Positions 48,905 through 57,629 of a DNA stretch of 64,000 bases are shown here, in pieces (positions within the stretch are counted from its first letter, which is position 1; the number at the start of each line of letters is the position of its first letter). This DNA is from Xanthomonas sacchari (lineage in GTDB: Bacteria > Pseudomonadota > Gammaproteobacteria > Xanthomonadales > Xanthomonadaceae). The notes beneath the pieces were generated by a model, which saw nothing but the letters and a program-made list of their open reading frames with translations, ran no database searches and was not told the origin of the DNA. The position numbers and the translations under genes were made by a program. The stretch lies in assembly GCF_024266585.1 (NCBI RefSeq), contig NZ_CP100647.1, positions 1,593,001-1,657,000 on the forward strand, in the 5' to 3' direction.

Positions 48905-50191
48905 ATGTCCGACCCGAACTGGAAGCTGGAAACCATCGCCGTGCACGGCGGCTATCGCCCCGATCCGACCACCCGCGCGGTGGCGGTGCCGATCTACCAG
49001 ACCGTGGCCTACGCGTTCGACGACACCCAGCACGGCGCCGACCTGTTCGACCTGAAGGTGCAGGGCAACATCTACAGCCGCATCATGAACCCCACCACCG
49101 ACGTGCTGGAGCAGCGCATCGCCGCGCTGGAAGGCGGCATCGGCGCGCTGGCGGTGGCCTCCGGGCAGGCGGCGGTGACCTACGCCATCCAGACCATCGC
49201 CGAGGCTGGCGACAACATCGTCTCCTCCAGCGCACTGTACGGCGGCACCTACAACCTGTTCGCGCATACGCTGCCGCTGTCCGGGATCCAGACCCGCTTC
49301 GCCGACTACCGCGATCCCGGCGCGTTCGCCGGGCTGATCGACGAACGCACCAAGGCGGTCTTCGTCGAGTCGATCGGCAATCCGCGCGGCAACGTCACCG
49401 ATCTTGAGGCGGTCGCCGCCATCGCCCACGCCCACGGCGTGCCGCTGATCGTCGACAACACCGTGCCCACGCCGTACCTGTTGCGGCCGTTCGAGTACGG
49501 CGCCGACATCGTGGTGCATTCGCTGACCAAGTACCTGGGCGGCCACGGCACCAGCCTGGGCGGGGCGATCGTCGATTCCGGGCGCTTCCCGTGGGTGGCG
49601 CACGCGCAGCGCTTCCGCCGCCTCAACGAGCCGGACGTGAGCTACCACGGCGTGGTCTACACCGAGGCGCTGGGCGAGGCCGCCTACATCGGCCGCGCGC
49701 GGGTGGTGCCGCTGCGCAACACCGGCGCGGCGCTGTCGCCGTTCAACGCCTTCCAGATCCTGCAGGGAATCGAGACGCTGCCGCTGCGCATGGACCGGAT
49801 CAACCAGAACGCGCTGGCGCTGGCGCGGCATCTGCAGGGCGAAGCCAAGGTGGAGTGGGTCAACTACGCCGGCCTGCCGGACCATCCCGAGCACACGCTG
49901 GCGCAGAAGTACCTGCGCGGACACGGCTCCGGCGTGCTGACCTTCGGCCTGCGCGGCGGCCGCGCTGCCGGCGCGCGCTTCCTCGACGCGCTGCAGCTGT
50001 TCACCCGCCTGGTCAACATCGGCGACGCCAAGTCGCTGGCCACCCATCCGGCGTCCACCACGCACCGCCAGCTCTCGCCCGAAGAGCTGCAGCGCAGCGG
50101 CGTCAGCGAGGACACGGTGCGGCTGTCGGTGGGCATCGAGCACATCGACGACCTGCTCGCCGACCTGCAGCAGGCGTTGGCGCAGGCCTGA
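48905..50191 (+). CDS. metY: O-acetylhomoserine sulfhydrylase (Cys/Met metabolism PLP enzyme)
   Basis: A 428-residue PLP enzyme of the Cys_Met_Meta_PP family, assigned as O-acetylhomoserine aminocarboxypropyltransferase, which makes homocysteine from sulfide and O-acetylhomoserine. It opens KLETIAVHGGYRPDPTTRAV, typical of MetY. SRIMNPTTDVLEQRIAALEG follows, and the PLP lysine is in HSLTKYLGGHG (Lys209). The C-terminal DAKSLATHPASTTHRQL is conserved. The length matches MetY better than cystathionine gamma-synthase (about 390). It stands 127 bases after the HAD gene. I saw no SAM riboswitch or clear MetR site upstream. Confidence 0.9.
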   Translation: MSDPNWKLETIAVHGGYRPDPTTRAVAVPIYQTVAYAFDDTQHGADLFDLKVQGNIYSRIMNPTTDVLEQRIAALEGGIGALAVASGQAAVTYAIQTIAEAGDNIVSSSALYGGTYNLFAHTLPLSGIQTRFADYRDPGAFAGLIDERTKAVFVESIGNPRGNVTDLEAVAAIAHAHGVPLIVDNTVPTPYLLRPFEYGADIVVHSLTKYLGGHGTSLGGAIVDSGRFPWVAHAQRFRRLNEPDVSYHGVVYTEALGEAAYIGRARVVPLRNTGAALSPFNAFQILQGIETLPLRMDRINQNALALARHLQGEAKVEWVNYAGLPDHPEHTLAQKYLRGHGSGVLTFGLRGGRAAGARFLDALQLFTRLVNIGDAKSLATHPASTTHRQLSPEELQRSGVSEDTVRLSVGIEHIDDLLADLQQALAQA

Positions 50192-50278
50192 GCGCGAGGC
50201 GGCATCGCCGCGATGGAGGCTTCTGCAGCACTGCTTCTGAGGCTGCAGGGCACCTCCAATAACCTGAGGAAGTGTCCT

Positions 50279-50345
50279 GTAGGAGCGGCTTCAGCCGCGA
50301 CGGCGCGTTCCCGGAAACGCCCGTCGCGGCTGAAGCCGTTCCGAC
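50279..50345. repeat. Paired REP element, GTAG type
   Basis: The left arm GTAGGAGCGGCTTCAGCCGC and right arm GCGGCTGAAGCCGTTCCGAC form a strong inverted repeat; the right terminus has drifted from CTCCTAC to TTCCGAC. It sits between the convergent stops of metY and the LysR gene. Confidence 0.88.
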
Positions 50346-50399
50346 CGGGCAACGTGCCGCCGGCTGATGGTGCCTGAAGCAGGCGATGGGAGGTGCCTT

Positions 50400-51302
50400 T
50401 CAGTCGGACACGCGCCAATCGGCGAAGATCTCCAGCAGGAAGTCGACGAAGGCGCGCACCTTGCGTTCCTGTGTTGCGCGACGCGGATAGAGCGCGCTGA
50501 TCTCCAGATCCGGCCAGCGCTGCCAGCCTGGCAGCAGGTGCACCAACTGGCCCTGGTCCAGCCGCGACTGGACCAATGGCTGGGAGAGCAGGGCAATGCC
50601 GGCCCCTTGGGCGACCTGGCGGATCACCGTGGTCGATTCGTTTGAAATCAGCACCGGACGCAGGGTCATCTCGATCGATTCGCCGGTGCTGTGCCGCAAC
50701 GCCCAGACCACGAGCGGGGCATCCGCGCCGACCGCGAGCACGGCGTGGCCGAGGAGGTCTTTGGGGTGGACAGGCGTGCCGGCGCGGGCCAGGTAATCGG
50801 GGCTGCTCACCAGGATGGCGCGTGAGGCGCCCAACGGCCGCGCGACGTAGCTGGCGTGGGGCGGTGGCCCGACATGGACCGCAACGTCCAGGCCATGGCT
50901 GAGCAGGTCCAGCGGCTGATCGTCGTAGGTCAGCGCCAGTTGCACGCCTGGATGGCGCTGGCGGAATCGCGCCAGCTGCGGCTCCAGCACCAGCAAGCCC
51001 AGCGCATAGGGGGCAAGCACGCGCAGGGTGCCGCGCGCCTGAGCGCGCAGGTCGCGCGCGGCCTGCACGGCATCCTGCAGGATCTGCTCGGCCTCCACGC
51101 AGCGGGCATAGAAAGCGCGCCCGGCCTCGGACACAGTCAGCCGCCGGGTCGTGCGGTGGAGGAGTTGCACACCCAATGCCTGTTCCAGCGCCTTGATGCG
51201 ACGGCTGACGCTGGTCAACGGCACGCGCGCCTGGCGCGCGGCGGCGGTCAGGCTGCCGTGTTCGACCACGCGCAGGAACAGCCGCACGTTGTCGAAGTCC
51301 AC
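50400..51302 (-). CDS. LysR family transcriptional regulator
   Basis: A 300-residue regulator with an N-terminal winged helix-turn-helix (LTAAARQARVPLTSVSRRIK, about 18-37) and a LysR substrate-binding domain. The GTG at 51302 (VDFDNVRLFLRVVEHGS) gives the usual length and leaves 86 bases to the divergent FUSC gene. An ATG at 51350 would add 16 residues and leave only 38 bases; neither has a good Shine-Dalgarno. By the usual logic of divergent LysR pairs it probably controls the FUSC exporter. The effector is unknown, aromatic acids being plausible given the exporter. Confidence 0.88.
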   Translation of the reverse strand: MDFDNVRLFLRVVEHGSLTAAARQARVPLTSVSRRIKALEQALGVQLLHRTTRRLTVSEAGRAFYARCVEAEQILQDAVQAARDLRAQARGTLRVLAPYALGLLVLEPQLARFRQRHPGVQLALTYDDQPLDLLSHGLDVAVHVGPPPHASYVARPLGASRAILVSSPDYLARAGTPVHPKDLLGHAVLAVGADAPLVVWALRHSTGESIEMTLRPVLISNESTTVIRQVAQGAGIALLSQPLVQSRLDQGQLVHLLPGWQRWPDLEISALYPRRATQERKVRAFVDFLLEIFADWRVSD

Positions 51303-51388
51303 GCCGCCAGTGCGTCCATTTTCTCCCGTTTCTGGAAAGAGTCTATCCATCTGCGGCCGCATTATGCTGAAAACCGTCTGCCCGTACG

Positions 51389-53434
51389 ATGACGGCCATG
51401 CGCCTGCCCTGCTTCGACCCGGTGTCGGTGGTCCGACTACGTCCTTCTCCCGATGTCTGGTTCGCGCTTCGGACCACGGCCGCCGCGCTGCTGGCGCTTG
51501 CCATCGCGCTGCTCTGTTCGATGGAAGACCCCAAGTGGGCGGCGATGACGGTCTTCATCGTGGCCCAGGCCGACCGCGGCATGAGCGTGGTCAAGGCGCG
51601 CAACCGCATCGTGGGCACGCTGGTGGGGGCCAGCATGGCCGTGGTGCTGATGGGCCTGTTCGGCCAGGCGCCGCCGTTGTTCATGATCGCGCTGGCGCTG
51701 TGGCTGGGCGCCTGCACCGGCCTGGCCAGCGTCGTCTCGGCCTTCCGCAGCTATGGCGTGGTGCTGGCCGGCTACACGGCGGTGATCGTGGGCATGTCTT
51801 CCACCGCCCATCCGCAGCAGGTGTTCGATATCGCCGTGGCGCGCGCGACCGAGATCCTGCTGGGCATTGCGGTCGAAGGCGTCATGGCGTCGATCTTCTC
51901 GCCGGCGTCGCCGCGCCCGGCACTGGAGCTACGACTGGAGGCCTATCTGCGCCAGGGCAGTGCGCTGGCCGCGCGCCTGCTGCGCGGCGAGGCGACGGGC
52001 ACGCAGATCCATGGCTTCTTCGCCGGCGCGTTGGCGCTCAACGACGCGGTCGACTATGCCGCCGCGCGCTCGCGCGAGATCGCGCGGCTGGGCGGCCGCC
52101 TGCGTCACATCAGTTACCTGATGCTGGCGCAGCTGTTGGCGGCGCAATCGTGCCGGGTCGGCCTGGACGGACGCGCGCCTTCGCGTGCGCTACGCGGCGT
52201 GCACGACCTGTTGGTCCAGCGCGCCGAGGGCCGGCCGCCTGATGACGAAGCACTGGCCGCCGCGCTGGGGCGGCTCGATCGGCGCCATCGCCGCCTGCGC
52301 CGGCTGTGCCTGTATCGGCGCGACGCCTTCGACCGTGCCTTCGCGCTGGAACACGCGCGCACCCTCGTGCGCGACTTGCAGGCAAGCCAGCAGGAACAGG
52401 CGGCATTCGAACAGGGCCAGCCGTCGCGCCGCCGCTTTGCCACGCGCCGTCATCGGGACCTGTACGAGGCGGTGTACAACGGAGCGCGCGCCTTCCTGGC
52501 GATGGGGGCGGCGTCGCTGTTCTGGGTCTACAGCGGCTGGAGCGCCGGTTCGGGCATGGTGACCATCGTCGGCGTGGTGTGCGCGCTGTATGCGACCCGG
52601 CCCGATCCGGTGTCCGGCAGTCTCGGCTTCCTCAAGGGCGCCGGGTTGGCGGCGCTGGCCGCCTTCGTGTGCATCGTCTGGCTGCTGCCGTGGGTGGAGG
52701 ATTTCGCCGGGCTGGCGGTGGTGCTGGCGCCGTTCCTGATCCTGGCTGGGCTGGCGATGCGACGGCCGTCGACGGCCGCGCTGGGCGCCAGCGGCTCGAT
52801 CTTCTTCATCGATCTGCTGGGGCCGCTCAACGGCACCAATACTGGCGTGGTGCAACTGTTCAATGGCGCGCTGACGCTCTTGCTGGGAATCGGCATCGGC
52901 CTGCTGATGTTCACCGTGCTGCTGCCCAGTGGCGCCGAGCGTTACCTGCGCCGGCTTCGGCGTTCGGTCGATGCCGATCTCGCGGTGATCGCGCTGCATC
53001 CGCGGCGCATGCAACGGCGGGCATGGTTCGGTCTGATGGCCGACCGCATGCGCGCGCGCCTGGGCCTGGCCGCCGCGCTGCCGGAGGCGGCGCTGCAGCG
53101 CGATCTGGCTGCATTGCTCGGCGCGCTGGGCGTAGGCGGCGACGCGCTTGCGCTGGCGCGGACCGATGCCACGCCGGGGCCGCGGGTGCGTGCGGTGCTG
53201 CGCCGGCTTGCGCGCGGCGACCTGCCCGGCGTGGCCCAGCAGGCCATGCGCGCGGCGCGCCACCATGCCGGCGTGGCCGGCGATCGGCAGGACGCGCAGG
53301 CCCAGGTGCACTGGCGCACGGCGATGGTGCTGTGGGACATGGCGCTTTGCGCGCGCGAGTACCTCCAGGCCGGCTCTGAAGAACGCGTGCGACTGCAGGC
53401 GCCACTGACGCCCTCGGCGCCGCTGCAGTCCTGA
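51389..53434 (+). CDS. FUSC family (AaeB/YccS-like) efflux protein
   Basis: A 681-residue inner-membrane protein with two blocks of hydrophobic helices: about residues 25-175 (WFALRTTAAALLALAIALLC, AMTVFIVAQADRG) and about 370-520 (GAASLFWVYSGWSAGSGMVT). They are separated and followed by soluble, Arg/Ala-rich regions. This two-block layout is that of aromatic acid exporters such as AaeB, which export hydroxylated benzoates. AaeA-like membrane fusion and AaeX partners are not seen next to it. It is divergent from a LysR gene. The substrate is inferred by family only. Confidence 0.87.
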   Translation: MTAMRLPCFDPVSVVRLRPSPDVWFALRTTAAALLALAIALLCSMEDPKWAAMTVFIVAQADRGMSVVKARNRIVGTLVGASMAVVLMGLFGQAPPLFMIALALWLGACTGLASVVSAFRSYGVVLAGYTAVIVGMSSTAHPQQVFDIAVARATEILLGIAVEGVMASIFSPASPRPALELRLEAYLRQGSALAARLLRGEATGTQIHGFFAGALALNDAVDYAAARSREIARLGGRLRHISYLMLAQLLAAQSCRVGLDGRAPSRALRGVHDLLVQRAEGRPPDDEALAAALGRLDRRHRRLRRLCLYRRDAFDRAFALEHARTLVRDLQASQQEQAAFEQGQPSRRRFATRRHRDLYEAVYNGARAFLAMGAASLFWVYSGWSAGSGMVTIVGVVCALYATRPDPVSGSLGFLKGAGLAALAAFVCIVWLLPWVEDFAGLAVVLAPFLILAGLAMRRPSTAALGASGSIFFIDLLGPLNGTNTGVVQLFNGALTLLLGIGIGLLMFTVLLPSGAERYLRRLRRSVDADLAVIALHPRRMQRRAWFGLMADRMRARLGLAAALPEAALQRDLAALLGALGVGGDALALARTDATPGPRVRAVLRRLARGDLPGVAQQAMRAARHHAGVAGDRQDAQAQVHWRTAMVLWDMALCAREYLQAGSEERVRLQAPLTPSAPLQS

Positions 53435-53435
53435 G

Positions 53436-53693
53436 CTAGGCCCACGATTTGATCGACCGGCCGGGCTGCACCGAGCAGGTCGGTTGCTGCGGCCGCGCGG
53501 GCGTTCGGACCCGCGCGAACCCGCCGTCCGCGAACACCTCGCTGCCGGTCATGCAGCCGCTCTCGTCCGAGGCCAGGAACAGTGCCGTCGCCGCGACTTC
53601 TTCCGCGCGCCCGATGCGGCCCAACGGCGCCTGCGCGGTCATGCCCGCGACGATCGCCTCCTGCTGGCCCGTGCCAGACAGCACCAGGTCCAC
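53436..53693 (-). pseudogene. Remnant of a short-chain dehydrogenase/reductase
   Basis: Only about 85 codons remain. APLGRIGRAEEVAATALFLA and SDESGCMTGSEVFADGGFAR are the unmistakable C-terminal end of an SDR enzyme. The Rossmann TGxxxGIG and YxxxK parts are missing: upstream codons do not continue the fold and the AraC gene begins its 3' end 55 bases away. It starts 2 bases after the FUSC stop on the opposite strand. I read it as the tail of a gene deleted when neighbouring genes were rearranged. A functional peptide is unlikely. Confidence 0.75.
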
Positions 53694-53748
53694 CCGGGCG
53701 TGGTGGCTGCGCTGTCGATGCGCTGCCTCCGCCGCAGCATGTGCGCCG

Positions 53749-54579
53749 CTAGCGGAAGAACTGGCTCGGCGGCTGCCCGAACTGGCGCTTGAACATGGCG
53801 GTGAATGCGCTGGGGCTGTCGTAGCCCAGGTCCACCGCCACGTCGATGATGCGGTCGCCGGCGGCCAGCCGCTCCAGCCCGCGCAACAGGCGCAGTTGCT
53901 GCCGCCACTGGCCGAAGCGCATCTGCAGTTCGCGCTGGCACAGGCGCTGGATGGTCTTGACGTCCACGCCCAGTTGCGCGGCCCAGGCGTGCAGGGTGGT
54001 GGGGTCGGCCGGGTCGGTATCGAGCGCGGCAGCGATCCGCAGCAGGCGCGGATCGTGCGGCTGCGGCAGGTACAGCGGCAGCGCCGGCAGCGCGTGCAGT
54101 TCGTCCAGGATCAGCCGCATCAGCCGCCCGTCGCGCGAGTCGGCGGAATGGTCCCAGGGGATCTCGGCGGCGCTGCGGATCAGCGCTTCCAGCAGCGGTT
54201 CCACCGCCACCACCGCCGGCGTGTCGGGCATGCCGGCGATCGCGTCGGGGCGGATGTACAGGCTGCGCATGCGCAGGATGCCGATCCAGCGCACGCTGTG
54301 TTCGGTGCCCGCCGGCATCCACAGCGCGCGCGTGCTCGGCACCACCCAGTGGCCCTGGCCCGAGCGCACCACCATCAGCCCGGACACCGCGTAGACCAGT
54401 TGGTGGCGGGCGTGGCGATGCGGGGCGATGGCGCTGTCGCGGGGGTAGTCGGTGGCCTTGCACACCACGTCGGCCAGCGCGTCGTCGACGTTGCGGGACG
54501 CTGGCGGCGGCGGTGTGCCCTTTTCGCGATAGGGGATGGTCACGTCGCGCAGGAAGGTCGGATGCCGGAAGCCTACCAT
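53749..54579 (-). CDS. AraC family transcriptional regulator (cupin N-terminal domain)
   Basis: A 276-residue regulator. The N-terminal cupin-like domain includes HRHARHQLVYAVSGLMVV and STRALWMPAGTEHSVRW (about 58-95). Two helix-turn-helix motifs near the C-terminus (GVDVKTIQRLCQRELQMRFG and DVAVDLGYDSPSAFTAMFKR) define the AraC DNA-binding domain. It resembles the NimR/YdhB-like group of regulators that sit divergent to MFS exporters. Only 29 bases separate its ATG (54579) from that of the MFS gene, so control regions must overlap the coding ends or one start lies further in. It likely controls the exporter. Confidence 0.9.
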   Translation of the reverse strand: MVGFRHPTFLRDVTIPYREKGTPPPPASRNVDDALADVVCKATDYPRDSAIAPHRHARHQLVYAVSGLMVVRSGQGHWVVPSTRALWMPAGTEHSVRWIGILRMRSLYIRPDAIAGMPDTPAVVAVEPLLEALIRSAAEIPWDHSADSRDGRLMRLILDELHALPALPLYLPQPHDPRLLRIAAALDTDPADPTTLHAWAAQLGVDVKTIQRLCQRELQMRFGQWRQQLRLLRGLERLAAGDRIIDVAVDLGYDSPSAFTAMFKRQFGQPPSQFFR

Positions 54580-54608
54580 GCGCCCATTCCCGCGTTGCCC
54601 GTTCCGCC

Positions 54609-55859
54609 ATGTCCACTCTGCGCCCCGCCGCATCCGCCACCACGCCCGCTTCCTCCCCAGCCGCCAGCCCCGCCGCACCGCGCACGCTCGTCGCCGGGGT
54701 GCTCGCGGCGATCACGTCCTCGCACCTGATCAACGACATGGTGCAGTCGCTGATCCTGGCGCTGTATCCGGTGCTCAAGGGCGAGTTCCATCTGAGTTTC
54801 GCCCAGGTCGGCATGATCACCCTGACCGGCCAGATCACCGCCTCGCTGTTCCAGCCGCTGATCGGGCTGCGCACCGATCGCCGCCCGGCGCCGTACTCGC
54901 TGTCGCTGGGCATGGCCTCCAGCCTGTGCGGCCTGCTGTTGCTGGCCTATGCGCCGAACTTCTGGATGGTGCTGCTGGCCGCGGCGCTGGTCGGGATCGG
55001 CTCGGCGGTGTTCCATCCGGAATCCTCGCGCATCGCGCGGCTGGCCTCGGGCGGTCGTCATGGGCTGGCGCAATCGGTGTTCCAGGTCGGTGGCAACACC
55101 GGCAGCGCGCTGGGGCCGCTGATCGCCGCGGCGGTGATCGTGCCCAACGGCCGCCACAGCGTGGCCTGGTTCGGCGCGGCGGCGTTGCTCGGCATCGCCC
55201 TGCTGTCCTACGTCGGCCGCTGGTACGCGCTGCACCTGCAGGCGCAGCGCGTGGCGCCGCGGGCGCCGGTGGCGGTGGCGCCGTTGCCGCGCGCCACCGC
55301 GCTGCGCATCGTCGCGGTGCTGCTGGTGCTGATCTTCTCCAAGTACTTCTACATCGCCGGACTCAGCAGTTACTACACGCTGTACCTGATCCAGCGTTTC
55401 GGCGTGTCGGTGCAGAGCGCGCAGTTGCATCTGTTCGCCTTCCTGGCCGCCGCGGCGGTCGGCACGCTGATCGGCGGCCCGGTCGGCGACCGCATCGGCC
55501 GCAAGCCGGTGATCTGGGTGTCGATCCTGGGCGTGGCGCCATTCGCGCTGGCGTTGCCGCACGTGGGCCTGACCGCGGCCACCGCACTGACCGTGCTGAT
55601 CGGCCTGGTGCTGTCCTCGGCGTTCTCGGCGATCCTGGTGTACGCGCAGGAAATGATGCCCGGGCGCATCGGCACGATTTCCGGGCTGTTCTTCGGTTTC
55701 GCCTTCGGCATGGGCGGGCTGGGCGCGGCGGTGCTGGGCCTGCTCGCCGACCGCCACGGCATCGTCTTCGTGTACCAACTGATGTCGTTCCTGCCGCTGC
55801 TGGGTATCGTCGCGGCGCTGTTGCCGAGCCGGCGGCCGGGCGCCGCCGCGGCGCACTAG
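54609..55859 (+). CDS. MFS transporter, fosmidomycin-resistance (Fsr) type
   Basis: A 416-residue major facilitator with about 12 helices. The opening LINDMVQSLILALYPVLKGE and SSHLINDM are typical of the Fsr group, as are VFHPESSRIARLAS and QVGGNTGSALGP. The loop 8-9 motif GDRIGRKPVIW is the MFS signature. Fsr proteins export fosmidomycin and related drugs in E. coli; the natural substrate here is unknown. It is divergent from an AraC regulator, so drug- or metabolite-induced expression is likely. The first 25 residues are Ala/Pro-rich and may not be needed. Confidence 0.88.
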   Translation: MSTLRPAASATTPASSPAASPAAPRTLVAGVLAAITSSHLINDMVQSLILALYPVLKGEFHLSFAQVGMITLTGQITASLFQPLIGLRTDRRPAPYSLSLGMASSLCGLLLLAYAPNFWMVLLAAALVGIGSAVFHPESSRIARLASGGRHGLAQSVFQVGGNTGSALGPLIAAAVIVPNGRHSVAWFGAAALLGIALLSYVGRWYALHLQAQRVAPRAPVAVAPLPRATALRIVAVLLVLIFSKYFYIAGLSSYYTLYLIQRFGVSVQSAQLHLFAFLAAAAVGTLIGGPVGDRIGRKPVIWVSILGVAPFALALPHVGLTAATALTVLIGLVLSSAFSAILVYAQEMMPGRIGTISGLFFGFAFGMGGLGAAVLGLLADRHGIVFVYQLMSFLPLLGIVAALLPSRRPGAAAAH

Positions 55860-55962
55860 CGCGACCGCGCGCGGCCGGCCTCGGCCGACGCGGACAGCTT
55901 GGCGAAAGCCGGCGGCGGCATGCTGTCGCGTCGGCCGTCGCGCCCCCCATCGCCGTCTTCGC

Positions 55963-57048
55963 ATGCCCGTCATCGCCCTGGTCTCGTCCATTGCCCACGC
56001 CTGGTCCACGCTGGTCGACCTGGTCGCCAGCCATGCGGTGGCGCCGCTGCTGGCCGCGCTGCACCTGACCGGGCTCAGCGACGACCCGCACGACATCGCC
56101 GCCTCGCTGCTGGTGGCGGCGCTGCAGCTGTCCATCATCGGCGTGCTGTTCCGGCCGCTGGAGAGCCTGTGGCCGGCCGAACGCTGGGAGCACCGGCGGC
56201 TGGCGCGCATCGACTTCCACTACACCTGGCTGATGTTGATCGGGGTGTTCCCGCTGTTCTCGTTCCTGATCCTGACCCCGGTGGTAAACGCGCTGGGCGG
56301 CACCGACCCCAATGCCGCGGCGGCGCCGGAGACGGGCCTGCGCCATGTCTGGCCGTGGCTGGACCGGCATCCGCTGGCGCTGTTCGCGCTGTACTACCTG
56401 GCCTACGACTTCACCTACTACTGGATGCACCGGGTGCAGCACTGGATGCCGTGGTGGTGGGCGATGCACAGCATGCACCACAGCCAGCGCCAGCTCAGCT
56501 GCTGGGCCAACGACCGCAGCAACTACCTGGACGGCATGCTGCAGTCGTTCGTGCTGGCCGCGGTGGGCATCGCCTTCGGCATCGAGGCCGACGAGTTCGC
56601 CTGGCTGATGCTGCTCGGCGAACTGGTGCAGAACCTCTCGCACGCCAACGTGCGCTTCGGCTTCGGCCCGGTGCTCAACAAGCTCCTGGTCGATCCGCTG
56701 TTCCACCGCCTGCACCACATGCGCGTGGACCCGGAGCGGCCCGGCCTGCACAACTGCAACTTCGGCCAGGTGTTCGCGTTCTGGGACGTGCTGTTCGGCA
56801 CCGCGCTGTACGGCGAACCGGTGCGGCCGACCGGGGTGGGCGATCCGATGGTGGACCGCGACAACGACCTGGGCCTGGTCGCGTTGCAGTGGGAAGGACT
56901 CAAGCGCTTCTGGGGCGCGGTGCGGCGCCGCTCCGGCTGGACCCCGGGCGAGGTGGCATTCGGCGAGGACTATGCGCCGATCCCGGTGGATCATGGGGGG
57001 ATGCCGGTGAGTGGCGGGGATTCGGGAGTCGGGAGTCGGGAGTCGTAG
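55963..57048 (+). CDS. Sterol desaturase / fatty acid hydroxylase family protein
   Basis: A 361-residue membrane di-iron enzyme. The histidine boxes are complete: HRVQH (about 156-160), HSMHHS (169-174) and HRLHH (248-252), with a further HN after them. Four or so hydrophobic segments precede or surround these boxes. Such proteins hydroxylate or desaturate lipids; the substrate is unknown. The last residues, GGDSGVGSRES, are encoded by a GGGAGTCGGGAGTCG repeat, so the ancestral stop probably lay earlier. It is convergent with psiF. It resembles bacterial proteins annotated as ornithine-lipid or carotenoid hydroxylases only in the fold. Confidence 0.88.
   Translation: MPVIALVSSIAHAWSTLVDLVASHAVAPLLAALHLTGLSDDPHDIAASLLVAALQLSIIGVLFRPLESLWPAERWEHRRLARIDFHYTWLMLIGVFPLFSFLILTPVVNALGGTDPNAAAAPETGLRHVWPWLDRHPLALFALYYLAYDFTYYWMHRVQHWMPWWWAMHSMHHSQRQLSCWANDRSNYLDGMLQSFVLAAVGIAFGIEADEFAWLMLLGELVQNLSHANVRFGFGPVLNKLLVDPLFHRLHHMRVDPERPGLHNCNFGQVFAFWDVLFGTALYGEPVRPTGVGDPMVDRDNDLGLVALQWEGLKRFWGAVRRRSGWTPGEVAFGEDYAPIPVDHGGMPVSGGDSGVGSRES
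57015..57046 (+). repeat. GGGAGTCGGGAGTCG repeat inside the 3' end of the desaturase-like gene
   Basis: GGGGATTCGGGAGTCGGGAG followed by TCGGGAGTCG is a copy of the dispersed GGGAATCGGG family. It supplies the last ten or so codons and runs up to the stop codon of the desaturase-like gene. Confidence 0.75.
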
Positions 57049-57098
57049 GCGCGGTGGCGTTGGGCGATACGGTCCTGCCGGCTTCGCTGGCTGTCGTG

Positions 57099-57252
57099 CC
57101 CTCACCCCAACCCCTCTCCCGGAGGGAGAGGGGCTAGCGCTTTTCCTTCTCCCATCGGGAGAAAGTGCCCCGCAGGGGGCGGATGAGGGTAAAGGCGCAG
57201 CCTCGTGCACCCAAACACTTCACCCCAACCCCTCTCCTGGCGGGAGAGGGGT
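57099..57252. repeat. CCCTCACCCCAACCCCTCTCC-type repeats
   Basis: Two copies of a third repeat type. The first (57099-57190) has CTCACCCCAACCCCTCTCCC, then a hairpin GGAGGGAGAGGGG and a second stem CTTCTCCCATCGGGAGAAAG ending GGATGAGGGT. The second (57219-57252) is TTCACCCCAACCCCTCTCCT followed by GGCGGGAGAGGGG. They lie between the convergent desaturase-like and psiF genes and can form strong hairpins. Confidence 0.75.
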
Positions 57253-57260
57253 CAGTCGGT

Positions 57261-57575
57261 TCACTGCTTTTTGAGGCAGCCGCTCATGAAAGTCTTGCGG
57301 GCGTCGCCCTGCAGTTTCTGCGTGGCCGCCTGGGCGTTGCAGTCCTTCATCCGTTGCTGGGATGCGTTGCCCGCCGCCGGGGCGGTGCCGCCACTGAGAC
57401 AGGCCTTCTGCGCGCTCTTGTACTCCTCGCCTTTCTTGCCCTTGTTCTGGGCCGAGCACTTGGCCATCAAGGTTTGTTGTGCGGTTTGCGGCTTGGTCGC
57501 GGCGGTGGCCAGCAGCGGGGCGGCGGTGACGCTCAGCAGCAGACAGATGGCGGCGAAGCGAGCGGAACGGGTCAT
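57261..57575 (-). CDS. PsiF family small periplasmic protein
   Basis: A 104-residue protein with a signal peptide (AAICLLLSVTAAPLLATAA). It carries two cysteine-bearing PsiF repeats: QTLMAKCSAQNKGKKGEEYK and RMKDCNAQAATQKLQGDARK, each followed by a second Cys (KACLSGG, SGCLKKQ). E. coli PsiF is phosphate-starvation inducible; its role is not known. I see no Pho box. It is upstream of, and on the same strand as, nothing obvious: the xss operon ends 54 bases before its start. The symbol psiF is by family only. Confidence 0.87.
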   Translation of the reverse strand: MTRSARFAAICLLLSVTAAPLLATAATKPQTAQQTLMAKCSAQNKGKKGEEYKSAQKACLSGGTAPAAGNASQQRMKDCNAQAATQKLQGDARKTFMSGCLKKQ

Positions 57576-57629
57576 GGCGGCAGCTCCGGTTGAATGTGCC
57601 GGCAGGGTGCGCCGGCACGGATGACCGGA

